A DNA stretch of 41,392 nt from an uncultured Clostridium sp. (GTDB taxonomy: Bacteria; Bacillota; Clostridia; TANB77; CAG-508). Shown one piece after another: positions 32,801 through 41,286 of this stretch (positions are counted from its first letter, which is position 1; the number at the start of each line of letters is the position of its first letter). The notes under the pieces are model-generated. The model was not told the DNA's origin. It was given only the letters and a program-made list of their open reading frames with translations, and did not search any database. A program made the position numbers and the translations under genes. The DNA is taken from NCBI GenBank assembly GCA_905213875.1, contig CAJMJN010000011.1, forward strand, positions 1 to 41,392, written 5' to 3'.

Positions 32801-35080
32801 TAATCTATTCATAAAACTATTGTATTTAGTTGGATACCCATCCATCAGCATAATGTCTGACACAAGCCCACAGTGTAAATAACATCCCTCTAATAGGTCA
32901 TGACTAAGAACTGTATTTTCTGGAAATTTATTTTTTAATACTTTTGAAAATACCTTTAAATCATATATTCCTTTTCCTGTAAAAATTCCTTCTTGAAAAT
33001 TATCTTGGTACAAGTCTGATATAGCATTTGTGTAATTATCTATTCCTCCTGCTCCTGCAAATATTTTTGTAAATAAATTATAATAACTTATATCTAAATT
33101 GATTCCTACTCTAGGTTGCATTATTCCATATCCTGATATAACTCTTGTGTTTGTATTATCTATAATTGGTTTATTTAAAATATGTGCCATTGCTCCAACT
33201 AATTCAAATGCAGAATTTAGTATTAAATCTGTATCTGCATCTAAAGTTATTATATATTTTATATTTTTTAGTTGCTCTGCTATTTGGCTTTTTTGGTTTT
33301 CTTCATAATTTTCTAAAGTGTTTTCTCTAAATGGATTTTCAATATTTCCTAAAAGATATTCATTAAATTGATTTAACATACCTCTTTTTCTTTCCCAACC
33401 AAGGTATGATTTTTCTTTTTCATTCCATATTCTTTTTCTATATATAAAGTTAAAAATTGGTATAATTTCTTCTTCATTTTGATATTTTTCATTTAATCTG
33501 TCAGTTTGTTTTATTCCTTCTTGTATTACTTCTTTGTCATATATTTCCTCTTTGTTTTTACTTTGCGAACAATCTCCTAATAAGCAAAAATATATATTTT
33601 TAGACTTATTTGCTAAATAAAATACTTCCAATTTTTTCATTAATTCTTTTACTTTTTCTTTGTCTTTTACTATTGTCGGAATAACTACCATAGTTTTATT
33701 TTCTTTATCTATTCCATTAGAAAAATCTAATTTGGGAATCAATTTTGGCTTTACTGTTTTGCTTAATATATATGATATTATTTGTATTATATTTTCTGTT
33801 ACTGGTATAAATAGTATCACCATATTTGTAATTAAAAACCATGTTTTATTTATATTGTTGTTTGCAATTTTAGCAAAATAATATGAGATTATTAGACTTA
33901 AAATTATTATTGTTGATATATAAATTTTAGATTTATTTTTTGAACTAATTTTCTTTTTACTTTTATAATTTAATTTTTGATATAATTCTTCTATTCCTTT
34001 ATCAATTAAATAATACCCTATATGTTTATTATTTTCTTTTGATATTTCTAGTAGTTTTCTTGTTATATATATTTCTGAAATCTTTGTTTTTTTAGATATT
34101 TCTTTTATTGTGTTTCTATAATATTCTTTTGTTTTTGTATCCATTTTTTCATACACATTTGTTGGATCTTTTTTTAGAAGCTCTTCTACTCCATTTGTTT
34201 TTTCAAATATTTCTAAAAAGTTTATTCTTTGTATTCGCTTTATACTTAATATACTATTTCCAATTGATACTTTTCTTACTGCTATATCAAAATGTTCTTT
34301 TTTTATTACATCAGACACTGTTGTTCCTGTGAGCTCTACGGTTTCTTCTAATGCTTTTAAGTAACTATATCCTTTTTTTCCATATCTTTTTAAGATATAT
34401 GACATGTATTCTATAAATGAGTATTGCATATCATTAAATATTGTTTTTTCAATTCTTTTTGTTGGTCCTATTTTAAATTTTTGCTCTGATTTTGCTTTAT
34501 TTTCTATTAATCTTTCTACTATATTTTCTGCTTTATATTTTTCTATTTGTGAAATATATATTTTTTCACAAATTTCTCCTATATTTTCTATAATTGCTAT
34601 TTCAAGAAATATCCCTATATTCCATATTTCTTCCATACTCAATGTTTTTTTTGTTTGATAACTTGCAAGATAATCTTCTAAATTTTGAGGTTCTATATTA
34701 TTGTCTGTATATGCTACAATTTCTGATGCTAACACATATATTCTCGCAAATCCTTGATATTGGCCGTTTGCTATTCCTACAAAGTTTTGATATTTTTTTA
34801 ATGTTAATTCTTTTTCTATTTGTTTTACACTTTCTTCTATTATATATAAATTGTCTAATAACCATTCTCCTGCTGGATGTATACTTATTCCTAATTTTAA
34901 ATGCTTATTTAATAGATTATATACTTCTTGTATGGTTCTAAAACTTTCTAATAAATGTGGTACTGGATACGTATTTTTTTGTGATTTTTCTGTCAAATTA
35001 TGGTTTGTTGCTATTTTTTGTAAGTGAACTTCTAGTTGTTGTTTATCTAATGGTGTCCCATTTATTTTTAATATTTTCAA
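26884..35080 (-). CDS. ndvB: Cyclic beta-1,2-glucan synthase (NdvB type), split by +1 frame break
   Basis: About 2731 aa when one base is skipped at 28372. Domain order: an N-terminal region, membrane helices near 388-440, a GT84 glycosyltransferase (DADTD near 613, RGDWQITRW near 767), further helices near 800-955, a glycoamylase-like domain near 1010-1430 (IPWGISEAAFNVK), then a GH94 phosphorylase domain. The family builds beta-1,2-glucan on the protein from UDP-glucose and GH94 trims chain length. The zero frame reads KELL then CGG and ends about 27 codons later. Skipping gives KELLGRLQVYTPIEST, the family sequence. The GH94 acid Asp (GSGDWNDG, near 2413) lies past the break. A TTG start follows AAGGAG. 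A five-copy octapeptide repeat lies at 1107-1146. Confidence 0.9.
28370..28375 (-). other. Candidate +1 frameshift site in ndvB (TTA CGG A)
   Basis: On the minus strand zero-frame TTA (28375-28373) and CGG (28372-28370) are followed by A. Skipping C28372 joins the GT84/glycoamylase part to the rest of GH94. Confidence 0.7.
31643..31762 (-). repeat. 24-bp tandem repeat, five units, inside ndvB
   Basis: Five in-frame octapeptides YAESIRNK, YTNSIKEK, YADSISKA, YANSINKI and YAESISVE (residues 1107-1146) have a shared Y-x-x-S-I core. The DNA units share TATGCT/TATGCA and AGCATA. It lies in the glycoamylase-like region, likely a surface helix that has expanded by slippage. Confidence 0.75.
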
Positions 35081-35094
35081 AAAAATTCCACTCC

Positions 35095-35126
35095 TTGCTA
35101 ATATGTTTTATACATATTGTTAGCAA
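35095..35126 (-). promoter_or_regulatory. Hairpin directly upstream of the ndvB ribosome site
   Basis: TTGCTAA(ca)ATATGT pairs with ACATATTAGCAA; the stem's end touches the AAGGAG of ndvB. It may hide the ribosome site in the messenger and so limit synthesis. It has no U-run, so it is not a normal terminator. Confidence 0.45.
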
Positions 35127-35160
35127 AGAGTGGTAATTTTATACTTTTATTATTTTTATT

Positions 35161-36111
35161 TTATCTTTCTTCATCTTGCTCTTGTGATTCTTTTTCTTGT
35201 AAGTCTTTTTGTTTTGTTTGAGTATATGTCATTTTAGTTACTTTTTTAGTATTTAAAATTCCATCACCTTTTTTTGTTTCTATTTTCAGATCACCTGCTG
35301 CAAACTCACTTGATTCTTCTAAAGCTTCTTTATATTCTTTTATTATCTTTCCTTTGTTAAATTCTCCATTTTCTACTTTTCCCATTTGTCTTTGTGTATT
35401 AACTATAGAACTTATATAATTTTCTACTTCTTTTGGTAATTTATCTTCTAAAATTAATATATCTTCACTTTTATATTCTCCAGCAACTTTAATGCTTTCT
35501 ATTTCTGAGCCATCTGATGCTTCATAATATGATTTTAATGTTATATCTTCTGGTTTAACATTCATTTGACTTGCAACTTTTGATTTTATTATACTTCTTT
35601 GTAAGTCATATATATCATTTCCTATACTTTGTAAATCATTTACATCCACATTTTCTTCAAGTTGTTTTTGTAATCCTTGAATTTCTTTTAATGTCTCTTC
35701 ACTTATTTGAAGGCTTTCAGCTGTTTCTCCATTTTCTAATGCTTGTTCTAGTGTTATTGGTGCATTATAGTCTGCATATGATTTTACTCCAGTTATTCCT
35801 CCTATTGTAAGTAATGCAGAAAGTCCCAATATTGCTAATGCTTTTCCTTTATATTTTCCTTTTGATTTTTTACCTTTTATTTTTTTACCTGAATTTTTAT
35901 ATTTTTTGTGTATTCTTTCTTTATTTTCATAAGCTTGTTCATAACTATTGTTTCTTTTTGTTCTTGCAAATTGTGGCACTTGTATACCACCATCATCTCC
36001 GACTGCTTTGTTTTCTTTTACATATTCTCTTGCATCAAGATTTTCTCTAAATTCTCTTTTTCTATCCATTCTTGATTTTTCTTTTTCAAAATTATATAAA
36101 TTATCCTTCAT
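35161..36111 (-). CDS. Single-pass membrane protein of unknown function
   Basis: 316 aa. A long cytoplasmic, lysine-rich N-terminus (1-90, with KYKNSGKKIKGKKSKGKYKGK) precedes one membrane helix (about 90-112, ALAILGLSALLTIGGITGV). The outside part (113-316) is acidic and helical, with coiled-coil character (LQISEETLKEIQGLQKQLEENVDVNDLQSI). This is the layout of envelope or division-associated proteins of Firmicutes, but no family was recognised. Start ATG after AAAGGAGG. It lies between ndvB and a CwlD-like amidase, so an envelope role fits. Confidence 0.6.
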   Translation of the reverse strand: MKDNLYNFEKEKSRMDRKREFRENLDAREYVKENKAVGDDGGIQVPQFARTKRNNSYEQAYENKERIHKKYKNSGKKIKGKKSKGKYKGKALAILGLSALLTIGGITGVKSYADYNAPITLEQALENGETAESLQISEETLKEIQGLQKQLEENVDVNDLQSIGNDIYDLQRSIIKSKVASQMNVKPEDITLKSYYEASDGSEIESIKVAGEYKSEDILILEDKLPKEVENYISSIVNTQRQMGKVENGEFNKGKIIKEYKEALEESSEFAAGDLKIETKKGDGILNTKKVTKMTYTQTKQKDLQEKESQEQDEER

Positions 36112-36165
36112 AATAGTTTCCTCCTTTGAATACCATCATACACCTATATTATAACACTTTTAAAT

Positions 36166-36200
36166 AAAAAAAGCAAAAAAAATCCAATTTTGCCTTTTTT
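36166..36200 (-). terminator. Terminator of the CwlD-like gene
   Basis: A 13-bp stem (36166-36178 with 36188-36200, one mismatch) is followed by T7 on the minus strand. Confidence 0.8.
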
Positions 36201-36232
36201 GCTCTTTATTTTTATTTGATTTACTAATTAAT

Positions 36233-36961
36233 CTAATTATAAAAATAGTCTAATATTCCATTATAAATTCCCCATGCTAATCTATCTTGGTAACTATCTT
36301 CTAATAGCTTTTTTTCTTCTTCAGGATTTGATAAAAATCCACATTCCACTATACTTATTGGTATTTCAATATTTTTCATAATATATACTGTATTTAATTT
36401 CATTGCCACTCTTGTATTTTCTTTTTGTATTGCTTCATTTAAATTTTCCTGTATTTTTTTAGCAAGTTCTATACTTTTTTCATTTTTGGTATTATAAAAG
36501 CATTGCCATCCATGATATTCTGATTGTGGTATTTTATTTAAATGTATAGATACAAATATATCTGCCGAATTTTCATTTCCTATTTTTACTCTGTTTTTTA
36601 TATCTGATATCTTTTTTTGTTTTAATGTTTTACTATCTAAATCATAAATTGCATTATTATCTGATCTTGTTAAAATTACTTTACTACCATTTTGTTCTAA
36701 TAGATTTTGCAATTTTAAAGCTATTTTTAGATTAGTTTGTGCCTCTGTTGTTCCTGAACTGCTTTGTGCTCCTTCGTCTGGAGTTCCATGTCCTGCATCT
36801 ATTATTATTGTTTTTCCAGATGCAGGTGTTGCTGTGGTTTGAATATTTTCACCACCGTCGTTTTTATTTTGCTTATTATAAGTTTTAGCTGTAAAAACAA
36901 ATAATGATATTAATATACAACTTAAAATTATTTTTATTCTTTTCTGATTAATTACAATCAT
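36233..36961 (-). CDS. cwlD: N-acetylmuramoyl-L-alanine amidase, CwlD-like (Amidase_3)
   Basis: 242 aa. A signal or anchor helix lies at 8-26, then an Amidase_3 zinc domain: IIIDAGHGTPDEGA (H58), a ligand Glu near 73, FVSIHLNK and IVECGFLSNPEEEKKL. It cuts the bond between MurNAc and the stem peptide. The short length and lone catalytic domain resemble sporulation CwlD, which helps make muramic delta-lactam in the cortex. The NodB deacetylase at 18592 could be a partner of that pathway, though other amidases share this layout. The start lies about 12 bases from AAAGGA. A terminator precedes it, so it is a single-gene unit. Confidence 0.85.
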   Translation of the reverse strand: MIVINQKRIKIILSCILISLFVFTAKTYNKQNKNDGGENIQTTATPASGKTIIIDAGHGTPDEGAQSSSGTTEAQTNLKIALKLQNLLEQNGSKVILTRSDNNAIYDLDSKTLKQKKISDIKNRVKIGNENSADIFVSIHLNKIPQSEYHGWQCFYNTKNEKSIELAKKIQENLNEAIQKENTRVAMKLNTVYIMKNIEIPISIVECGFLSNPEEEKKLLEDSYQDRLAWGIYNGILDYFYN

Positions 36962-36982
36962 TTAACTTACATTCCTTTAACA

Positions 36983-37021
36983 AAAAACTCTTAATATACT
37001 TTTATTATATTAAGAGTTTTT
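36983..37021 (-). terminator. Terminator upstream of the CwlD-like gene
   Basis: A perfect 16-bp stem (36983-36998 with 37006-37021) with T-runs on both strands ends the GGDEF gene transcript. It is one of the strongest hairpins in the window. Confidence 0.9.
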
Positions 37022-37049
37022 ATTTATTATTACTTTTGACTGTTTTAAA

Positions 37050-37077
37050 ATGATTTTTTGCTCCGACCCCAAAATCA
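37050..37077 (-). repeat. Dispersed 28-bp repeat, copy D
   Basis: Identical to copy A in its 28 bases. It lies 10 bases after the GGDEF gene's stop, between that stop and the terminator. Confidence 0.85.
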
Positions 37078-37086
37078 GCTTTAGAA

Positions 37087-38010
37087 TTATCTTCTTCTAT
37101 CTATTGCATAACTACTTCCCATTACTGATTTTGCTGCATGTTTTACTTGTGCTCCTACTTCTCCTATTTCTAGTATGTTGTGGAATCTTCCCACATCTGA
37201 TGCTACTACACCTATTGATAATGATGTTAATGGAAATTGTTCTATTATTCCTTTTCTATTTGCTACTTCTATATATCCTTTTTCTAAATCATCTTGTGTA
37301 AAAAATTTAGATACATTTGTATCAAAATGTGATATTATATTTTGACATAACTTTTCACAATTTGTTCCTGGCACTATTGCTACAAAATCATCTCCACCAA
37401 TATGTCCTACAAATGTATTTTCTAATTTATCACTATGTACTAAGTTTACTATTGTTTCTGCTGTAAATTCGATTATTTCATCACCTTTTAAAAATCCATA
37501 TACATCATTATATGCTTTGAAATTATCTAAGTCTAAATATAATACTGAAAATGGCTCTTTACGTTGAATTCTTTTCTTTAATTCTGCATGTATTTGTACA
37601 TTTCCTGGTAGCCCTGTTAGTGGACTTACTGTTCTATTGCTTGCTAATAATCTGTTTAAATTTTTTACTGTATAATATAAATATTTTTCATCTACTGGTT
37701 TTTTTATAAAATATTCTACTGACTCTCTTAATATTCTTACTCTATGTTCTCTGCTTGATTTTGATGATACAATTATTACTGGTGTTATTGTGTTGTCCTC
37801 ATCTTTTCTGATTTTTCTACATAATTCTATTACATCTCTATCTATTGCATCTTCATTTATTACAATTAATGCTGGAATGTTTTTTAATGCAATATCTATT
37901 TGTTCTGTTTTTACACTTATAAATTTATATTCTGGATCGTTTTTAAATAATTCCCTAAATATTACTATTGAAGAATCATCATCATCTATTATATATATTT
38001 CTTGTAACAT
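37087..38010 (-). CDS. Receiver-GGDEF protein with degenerate key residues
   Basis: 307 aa from the ATG at 38010. The longer frame to 38049 begins about 8 bases after the predicted transcription start and has no ribosome site. A receiver-like domain (1-120) has the acidic cluster DDDDSS and Lys in IKKP, but the phosphoacceptor Asp is Asn52 (LIVINEDA), so it probably cannot be phosphorylated. A GGDEF domain (about 130-305) has LTGLPG and YLDLDNFKAYND, but the signature reads GGDDF (205-209): the conserved fourth Glu is Asp. No RxxD inhibitory site is seen. It may be a weak cyclase or a c-di-GMP or protein-binding regulator. Confidence 0.85.
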   Translation of the reverse strand: MLQEIYIIDDDDSSIVIFRELFKNDPEYKFISVKTEQIDIALKNIPALIVINEDAIDRDVIELCRKIRKDEDNTITPVIIVSSKSSREHRVRILRESVEYFIKKPVDEKYLYYTVKNLNRLLASNRTVSPLTGLPGNVQIHAELKKRIQRKEPFSVLYLDLDNFKAYNDVYGFLKGDEIIEFTAETIVNLVHSDKLENTFVGHIGGDDFVAIVPGTNCEKLCQNIISHFDTNVSKFFTQDDLEKGYIEVANRKGIIEQFPLTSLSIGVVASDVGRFHNILEIGEVGAQVKHAAKSVMGSSYAIDRRR

Positions 38011-38063
38011 ATTTAAATTCATTCCTTCCTTTGTTTTAGTAAGACTCATATGGATTTTTTGTT

Positions 38064-38093
38064 ATTATATACAAAGTTCCATTTATTTTTCAA
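38064..38093 (-). promoter_or_regulatory. Promoter of the receiver-GGDEF gene
   Basis: TTGAAA, an 18-nt spacer and TATAAT on the minus strand, overlapping the end of the upstream gene. It supports the downstream ATG choice. Confidence 0.65.
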
Positions 38094-38922
38094 GTAGCTT
38101 TGGCCCTTTTTTTATTTTTCCTTTTCTTTTTAACTCTTTTATTTTATTTATTTCTATTTTTTTGTTTAAAATTTCTCTAATTTCTTTAGTATCTATTGCT
38201 GGGAATGCTCGTTTTAGCCTATATACATTTTTATATAAATGCAATATTGTTCTGTTTCTTTGTTTTTTCAATTTTTCTACTATTTGTTGTATTCCATCTA
38301 CAACTTCTGATTTTTCTATTTCTCCATTTGTTTCTTTTGTTTTTAGTTTTAATTCTTTCAATTTTTCTTTTATTTCTTTGTTTAATTCTTCTACCTTTTC
38401 TAAAGTAACTTTTATATTTTTTACTTTTATTATTGACACAATCATATCTGCTATAAATATCAATGTTGCTATAATTATTATATAATGTAATAATTTAATG
38501 TCTACATTTTGAATTCCTTTTTGAACTAATGGATGTATTATTTTTATAAAAATTACTCCTAATGCACCCCAGTATAAGGAATTTGTTAAACATATCCTAC
38601 CTTGAATATTTATTTTATGATTTGAATAGTCCCAATATTTTGTATGGAATATTTTTTCTAATAGCACTCCTACAATGTATTCCCATAATGTTAATATTAC
38701 AAATGAGACTATAAATAATAATATTACATTATTTGATAAGTTTTCTAAAAATAGAAACATTATACATGCACCAAATCCATATATTGGGCAAAGTGGTCCT
38801 ATTAGAAATCCTGTGTTTATCAATTTCTTTTCTAGTATTGATCTAAATACAGATTCCATTATCCATCCTAAAAATGAATATATGACAAAATATGTTAATA
38901 ATGTAAACAGCTCCTCTTTCAT
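38083..38922 (-). CDS. CmpB-type putative ABC-transporter membrane protein (PF06541)
   Basis: 279 aa. About five membrane helices in the first 165 residues match the CmpB/type IV family: YFVIYSFLGWIMESVFRSI, NTGFLIGPLCPIYGFGACI, LWEYIVGVLLEKIFHTKYWDYS and NIQGRICLTNSLYWGALG. The C-terminal 110 residues are a charged coiled coil, which is common in this family. Some members are linked to ABC transport or to membrane protein assembly, but function is unproven. Start ATG near AAGGAATAC. No ABC ATPase neighbour is present. Confidence 0.85.
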   Translation of the reverse strand: MKEELFTLLTYFVIYSFLGWIMESVFRSILEKKLINTGFLIGPLCPIYGFGACIMFLFLENLSNNVILLFIVSFVILTLWEYIVGVLLEKIFHTKYWDYSNHKINIQGRICLTNSLYWGALGVIFIKIIHPLVQKGIQNVDIKLLHYIIIIATLIFIADMIVSIIKVKNIKVTLEKVEELNKEIKEKLKELKLKTKETNGEIEKSEVVDGIQQIVEKLKKQRNRTILHLYKNVYRLKRAFPAIDTKEIREILNKKIEINKIKELKRKGKIKKGPKLLEK

Positions 38923-38949
38923 TTTCTAGTATTCCTTTCTTAGTCTAAA

Positions 38950-38979
38950 AGCCTCCCACCTTTACCTTTGTGGGAGGCT
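38950..38979 (-). terminator. Terminator between the Ig-like and CmpB genes
   Basis: A GC-rich perfect 10-bp stem AGCCTCCCAC/GTGGGAGGCT is followed by T-run bases on the minus strand. Unusually strong for this AT-rich DNA. Confidence 0.9.
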
Positions 38980-38986
38980 CTATTAA

Positions 38987-39922
38987 TTATTTTCTTACTA
39001 GTACTCTAGATGTTTCACTTACTCCGCTATCATTATATACTGTTACTTCTAGTTTATTTTCTCCATCATGTAATGGATATGAGTACTTAAAGTTCTTTCT
39101 TTCTTCTGCTGATGAATATACTTTTGTTAAATCTAAGAAGTTCTTTTCTGTTTCATTTATAATAAATTCTACTCTTGTAATTCCTTCTTCATCTGATGCA
39201 TTTATTACAAAGTTTGCAGAACCGTCTGTTGTAACTTCTAGTTTTGGTTTTGTAACTCCTTTTACTTCTTGCTCTTTTGTTTCTGTATTATTATTTTTAT
39301 CTACAACTGCAACTGTTAATTTGTGTTGTCCTTTTGGAATTTCTATTGATTGTTCTGTTTGTATACTATTTATATTTATTGTTTGCTCTTCATCTTCATC
39401 CCATCTATATGTCATGTATGAAAGTTCATTTTTACCACTTGCTGTTATTTTTAAGTTGCTTCCATCAACTTCAAAGTTTATATCAATATCTCCTTGTCTA
39501 GTATATGTTTTTGGATAACTTATTTCTTTTCCATCTTGGTCTTCTGCATATACATATAAAGTATTTTCTCCTGTTGGAATTTCGATTGTTTGCTCAACAC
39601 TTCTTTTTCCTTTTGCGTTTAAGTCTACTGCTTCTTCATTATTCCAACTATATGTTACCTTTTCTAGTGGTTTATTATGTGTTACTTGTAATTTTAATTG
39701 ACTATCTGAAATGTCTTCTACATATATTGTTGGTTTAGCTTGACTGTTTTCTAATTGTGTTCCTTTATACATTGCATATGATGCAGAACTTATTATTACT
39801 ATTCCAAAAATAATCATTGCAATAGCAAAAAATCTTACTATTTTTTCTATTTCTATTGGTCCACTATTTTTAGTTTTCCTTTTCTTTTCTACTGGTTGCT
39901 CTACACTTAATATTTGGTTCAA
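38987..39922 (-). CDS. Membrane-anchored protein with Ig-like repeats
   Basis: 311 aa. A short charged cytoplasmic N-terminus and one membrane helix (about 30-52, FAIAMIIFGIVIISSASYA) are followed by three Ig-like beta-sandwich repeats of about 80 residues (near 60-145, 145-225 and 225-311), each with a pattern of NTLYVYAEDQDGKEIS or KLTVAVVDKNNNTETK. Ig-like repeats serve as adhesion or spacer modules on the cell surface. No catalytic domain or sorting signal is seen. The start codon lies after AGGTGAAAAAATTTG, which is good. It is an envelope protein of unknown partner. Confidence 0.7.
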   Translation of the reverse strand: MNQILSVEQPVEKKRKTKNSGPIEIEKIVRFFAIAMIIFGIVIISSASYAMYKGTQLENSQAKPTIYVEDISDSQLKLQVTHNKPLEKVTYSWNNEEAVDLNAKGKRSVEQTIEIPTGENTLYVYAEDQDGKEISYPKTYTRQGDIDINFEVDGSNLKITASGKNELSYMTYRWDEDEEQTININSIQTEQSIEIPKGQHKLTVAVVDKNNNTETKEQEVKGVTKPKLEVTTDGSANFVINASDEEGITRVEFIINETEKNFLDLTKVYSSAEERKNFKYSYPLHDGENKLEVTVYNDSGVSETSRVLVRK

Positions 39923-40000
39923 ATTTTTTCACCTCTTTTGTTTTTTGCAAAATGATTATATCATAAGCATTTATAATTGTAAATATTTTAGAACAAATCT

Positions 40001-40041
40001 AAAAAAATAGCTATAAGCGTTGGTTTTAACGATTATAGCTA
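40001..40041 (-). terminator. Terminator of the rpsF-ssb-rpsR operon
   Basis: A 14-bp stem (40008-40021 with 40028-40041, one mismatch), 6-nt loop, then seven T on the minus strand. Confidence 0.92.
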
Positions 40042-40056
40042 CATTTTATTTATATA

Positions 40057-40332
40057 CTAGTTTTGTGTATATGGTAATATTGCAATATGTCTTGCTCTTT
40101 TTATTGCTTTTGTTATATCTCTTTGATGTTTACTACAAGCTCCTGTTGTTCTTCTTGGTAAGATTTTTCCTTTATCATTAATGAATTTTTTTAATTGTTC
40201 AGGATTTTTATAATCTAATTCAAAGTTTTTGTCACTACATAATACGCAAACTTTTTTTCTTTGTTTTCTAAATCTTGGATTGTAATCATCATCATAGTTT
40301 TTATTTCTTCTATTTTGTTTTTTCTCTGCCAT
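40057..40332 (-). CDS. rpsR: 30S ribosomal protein S18
   Basis: 91 aa. The core KKVCVLCSDKNFELDYKNPEQLKKFIND...KILPRRTTGACSKHQRDITKAIKRARHIAILPYT is highly characteristic of S18. The basic N-terminus (RRNKNYDDDYNPRFRKQRKK) contacts rRNA. It has the CxxC...C form (zinc-binding S18 type). S18 binds with S6 on the small-subunit platform. It follows ssb in the conserved rpsF-ssb-rpsR operon and ends at a terminator. Start ATG after GGGGGG. Confidence 0.98.
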   Translation of the reverse strand: MAEKKQNRRNKNYDDDYNPRFRKQRKKVCVLCSDKNFELDYKNPEQLKKFINDKGKILPRRTTGACSKHQRDITKAIKRARHIAILPYTQN

Positions 40333-40352
40333 TTTATTTTCCCCCCTATCTG

Positions 40353-40781
40353 TTAGAATGGTAAGTCGTCATTTGAAGATATTTCAAAATCTGCACCCAT
40401 GCTTCCTGGTTGTGCATTTCCAAATGTATTTTCAAAGCTTGAATTGTTTGCTTCTGTATCTCTTCTACCTTCTGCAAAATAAGCTTCTTCTGCTACAACT
40501 TCTGTTACATAGTGTTTTACTCCTTGGTCATCATCCCAAGTTCTTGTTTGTAATCTTCCAATAACTGCTACTTGTTGACCTTTTTTAAAGTATTTACTAC
40601 AAAATTCTCCTAATTTGCTCCAAGCTACAATGTTTACAAAGTCAGCTTGTCTTTCTTCACCTTGTCTAGCAAATCTTCTGTTTACTGCTAAACTAAATGA
40701 TGCAACTAGTGTATTATTTGTTTGTGTGTATCTTACTTCTGGGTCTCTTGTTAATCTTCCCATTAATATTACTTTGTTCAT
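40353..40781 (-). CDS. ssb: Single-stranded DNA-binding protein
   Basis: 142 aa from the ATG at 40781 (AAAAGG 8 bases upstream; the GTG 9 bases earlier overlaps the ribosome site). The OB fold (1-108: MNKVILMGRLTRDPEVRYTQTNNTLVASFSLAVNRRF) binds single-stranded DNA as a tetramer, and the C-terminal tail ends SNDDLPF, the acidic tip that binds replication partners. It lies between rpsF and rpsR, the usual order. It differs from the tandem-OB protein at 17183, which lacks that tip. Confidence 0.97.
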   Translation of the reverse strand: MNKVILMGRLTRDPEVRYTQTNNTLVASFSLAVNRRFARQGEERQADFVNIVAWSKLGEFCSKYFKKGQQVAVIGRLQTRTWDDDQGVKHYVTEVVAEEAYFAEGRRDTEANNSSFENTFGNAQPGSMGADFEISSNDDLPF

Positions 40782-40842
40782 TTTTATCACCTTTTCCTAC
40801 TTTAATAGGCCCCTGTATTTTGTTTTTTATAACTATTTAAAA

Positions 40843-41127
40843 TTAGTCTTCTTTTCTTACAACAATATATTTTAATATATTATCTGTAATTCTGTAAACT
40901 CTTTCAAGTTCAGCTATTGATTCTGGTTTTGCTTCGAAGTTGAATAATATATATGTTCCTTCTTCATTTTTCTTGATAGGATATGCTAATTTCTTTTTCC
41001 CCATATTTTCAACTGTTTCTACTTTACCAGCATTGTTTATTAAACCTGTAAATTTTTCTTCTAAGGCTTTTAATCCTTCTTCATCTACATTTGGTCTAAC
41101 AATGATTATACTTTCGTATTTATTCAT
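40843..41127 (-). CDS. rpsF: 30S ribosomal protein S6
   Basis: 94 aa from the ATG at 41127, with GGGAGG 8 bases upstream; a GTG 9 bases earlier lies on that ribosome site. MNKYESIIIVRPNVDEEGLKALEEKFTGLI, then KKLAYPIKKNEEGTYILFNFEAKPESIAELERVYRITDNILKYIVVRKE is the S6 ferredoxin-like fold. It pairs with S18 on the 30S platform. It is the first gene of its operon. No clear S6:S18-type CCG hairpin could be seen in the leader, only a short 5-bp hairpin near 41162-41175. Confidence 0.97.
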   Translation of the reverse strand: MNKYESIIIVRPNVDEEGLKALEEKFTGLINNAGKVETVENMGKKKLAYPIKKNEEGTYILFNFEAKPESIAELERVYRITDNILKYIVVRKED

Positions 41128-41226
41128 TATTTTCACCTCCCTTTGGATTTTTAACTTACATTCTCTGCAAGTAGAGATTTGAAAAATTCATTTTTATTTT
41201 CTATATTTAACTATATTTTTGCATAA

Positions 41227-41286
41227 AAAATAACTATGCCTTTTTCAAAGCATAGCTATTTTATCATAATTTTTGTTTGATTTCAA
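41227..41286 (-). promoter_or_regulatory. rpsF: rpsF operon promoter with overlapping inverted repeat
   Basis: TTGAAA (41281-41286), a 17-nt spacer and TAAAAT (41258-41263) on the minus strand, with TG before the -10 (extended -10). A 13-bp inverted repeat (41227-41239 with 41250-41262, one mismatch) covers the -10 and the start, so it could be a protein operator or cruciform. The remaining 41287-41392 shows nothing I can name. Confidence 0.6.
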
